Positions 63,339-64,000 of a stretch of DNA of 64,000 nucleotides are shown piece by piece. The position numbers and the translations under genes are program-made. The notes under the pieces are model-generated. The model made no database searches and was not told where the DNA came from. It saw only the letters and a list, made by a program, of their open reading frames with translations. How positions within the stretch are numbered: the first letter of the stretch is position 1; each line of letters opens with the position of its first letter. Source of the stretch: Oikopleura dioica (taxonomy: Eukaryota > Chordata > Appendicularia > Copelata > Oikopleuridae); NCBI GenBank assembly GCA_907165135.1, contig OU015568.1:13710501-13774500 (forward strand). The letters run 5' to 3'.

Positions 63339-64000
63339 GAAATATCATCTCTTTTCAGAGTAAAGACGGTTGATTCTGGCGCAGATGGATTCTGTTGCGA
63401 ATGCAGTTCGTATGTGTTCCAACCGTCAGAACAAAAAGTCTCTTTGACAGCTTCAAATGGTTGTCGACCAGCAACTGTTGTATCCATAGGATCATCATCT
63501 GCTTGGTTCATGATGAATCTTAAGATATTGTGCTAGCAGGGGTCTAAATATCAGCCGAAATCCCAGTGCGAAAGCGAAGCGAAAGCGAACTTTTTCAATT
63601 TTTTTGCGAAGCGAATAATTTCCCCATGTGCGAAGCGAAATATCTTCGAAAATTGCGAAAAAAAAAGTCTATGCAACATAGTGCAAACAGCATTCTCTAC
63701 CTCAGTAGACCCTTCGTAGATCTGTACAAAGAGAATATTCGATTTCCGTTGATTCCGATGCCAGCTTCATTTGTTATTTCAAAAATGTTGAGCACATCGC
63801 CAAACCTTCCGGAATTATCGCACTTGACATCAATCCTGATGAGAAAATTGGGACTGGCTTTAAAATCTGCAATTTTCGTGTTCTCAAAAGTAATTATAAT
63901 TAACAACTTGATACAGCCAATTAAATACCTTTTTTGGCGAGAATTCACATATTTGCCAATCTTCACAATTGCTTCTAATATCACAGCCATTTAAGCACTG
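63339..64000 (-). CDS. Polycystin-1-like gene, upstream exons, continues beyond the window
   Basis: Exons 63929 to beyond 64000 (CLNGCDIRSNCEDWQICEF, EGF-like), 63711-63882 (FKASPNFLIRIDVKCD onward to NRIFSLYRSTK) and 63339-63498 (DDDPMDTTVAGRQPFEAVKE onward to TVFTLKRDDIS); GT-AG introns of 46 and 212 nt with matching phases. The last exon ends exactly at the giant element. Removing the element and one 9-bp copy gives KRDDISIYSDSHPTKLLPLG in frame with the exon at 47478-47716. The middle exon looks like part of an extracellular lectin-type beta-sandwich, which is tentative. Intron 63499-63710 holds AAGCGAAGCGAA-type repeats. Confidence 0.75.

Overview
The window reads as a compact tunicate genome, almost certainly Oikopleura dioica or a very close larvacean. 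The decisive evidence is five copies of a 39-40 nt spliced-leader exon that I recognise as the O. dioica spliced leader. Each is followed by a GTAAG donor and each sits about 250-270 bp downstream of a complete 119-nt 5S rRNA gene. Tiny introns (about 38-60 nt), frequent non-canonical GC-AG and GA-AG introns, and the protein families agree with this.

Layout. 1-2226: 3' two-thirds of a copper-transporting P1B ATPase (ATP7-like). 2655-3700: a foldback repeat made of TTTCGGC/GCCGAAA hairpins. 4626-5699: a SAXO-like axonemal protein, minus strand. 8177-9407: an Msx-class homeobox gene. 10394-13666: a 602-aa cGMP-dependent protein kinase; one intron is almost entirely nested foldback and hAT-like elements. 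13737-16492: a palindrome holding two 5S/SL RNA pairs between convergent genes. 16598-23858: a large mosaic LRP-like receptor, minus strand. 24375-30440: an hsp20 locus with a divergent gene pair sharing a promoter rich in heat-shock elements, plus two decayed hsp20 copies, a solitary 5S/SL unit, a second 5S/SL palindrome and several small DNA transposons. 30651-38838: a tight cluster of a heparan-sulfate-sulfotransferase-like enzyme, a small coiled-coil protein, a tetraspanin, an acidic unknown and an arylsulfatase.

39129 to beyond 64000 on the minus strand is one polycystin-1-like gene. Two inverted-repeat elements lie inside its coding exons: a 3,373-bp foldback with a 3-bp TAT duplication, and a 15,622-bp giant element with a 9-bp GAAATATCA duplication. 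Conceptual removal of each element plus one duplication copy restores the reading frame at both breakpoints. The giant element carries a satellite of about 190 bp, nested palindromes, AGCTC pentamer arrays and a decayed ORF with a RanBP2-type zinc finger.

Four genes or gene parts (ATP7 once, the LRP-like gene twice, hsp20 once) show apparent 1-bp frameshifts, all in short A/T runs. This looks more like consensus error than gene decay. Exon models come from reading splice sites by eye; where the summed exon length is divisible by three I say so. No similarity search was run.
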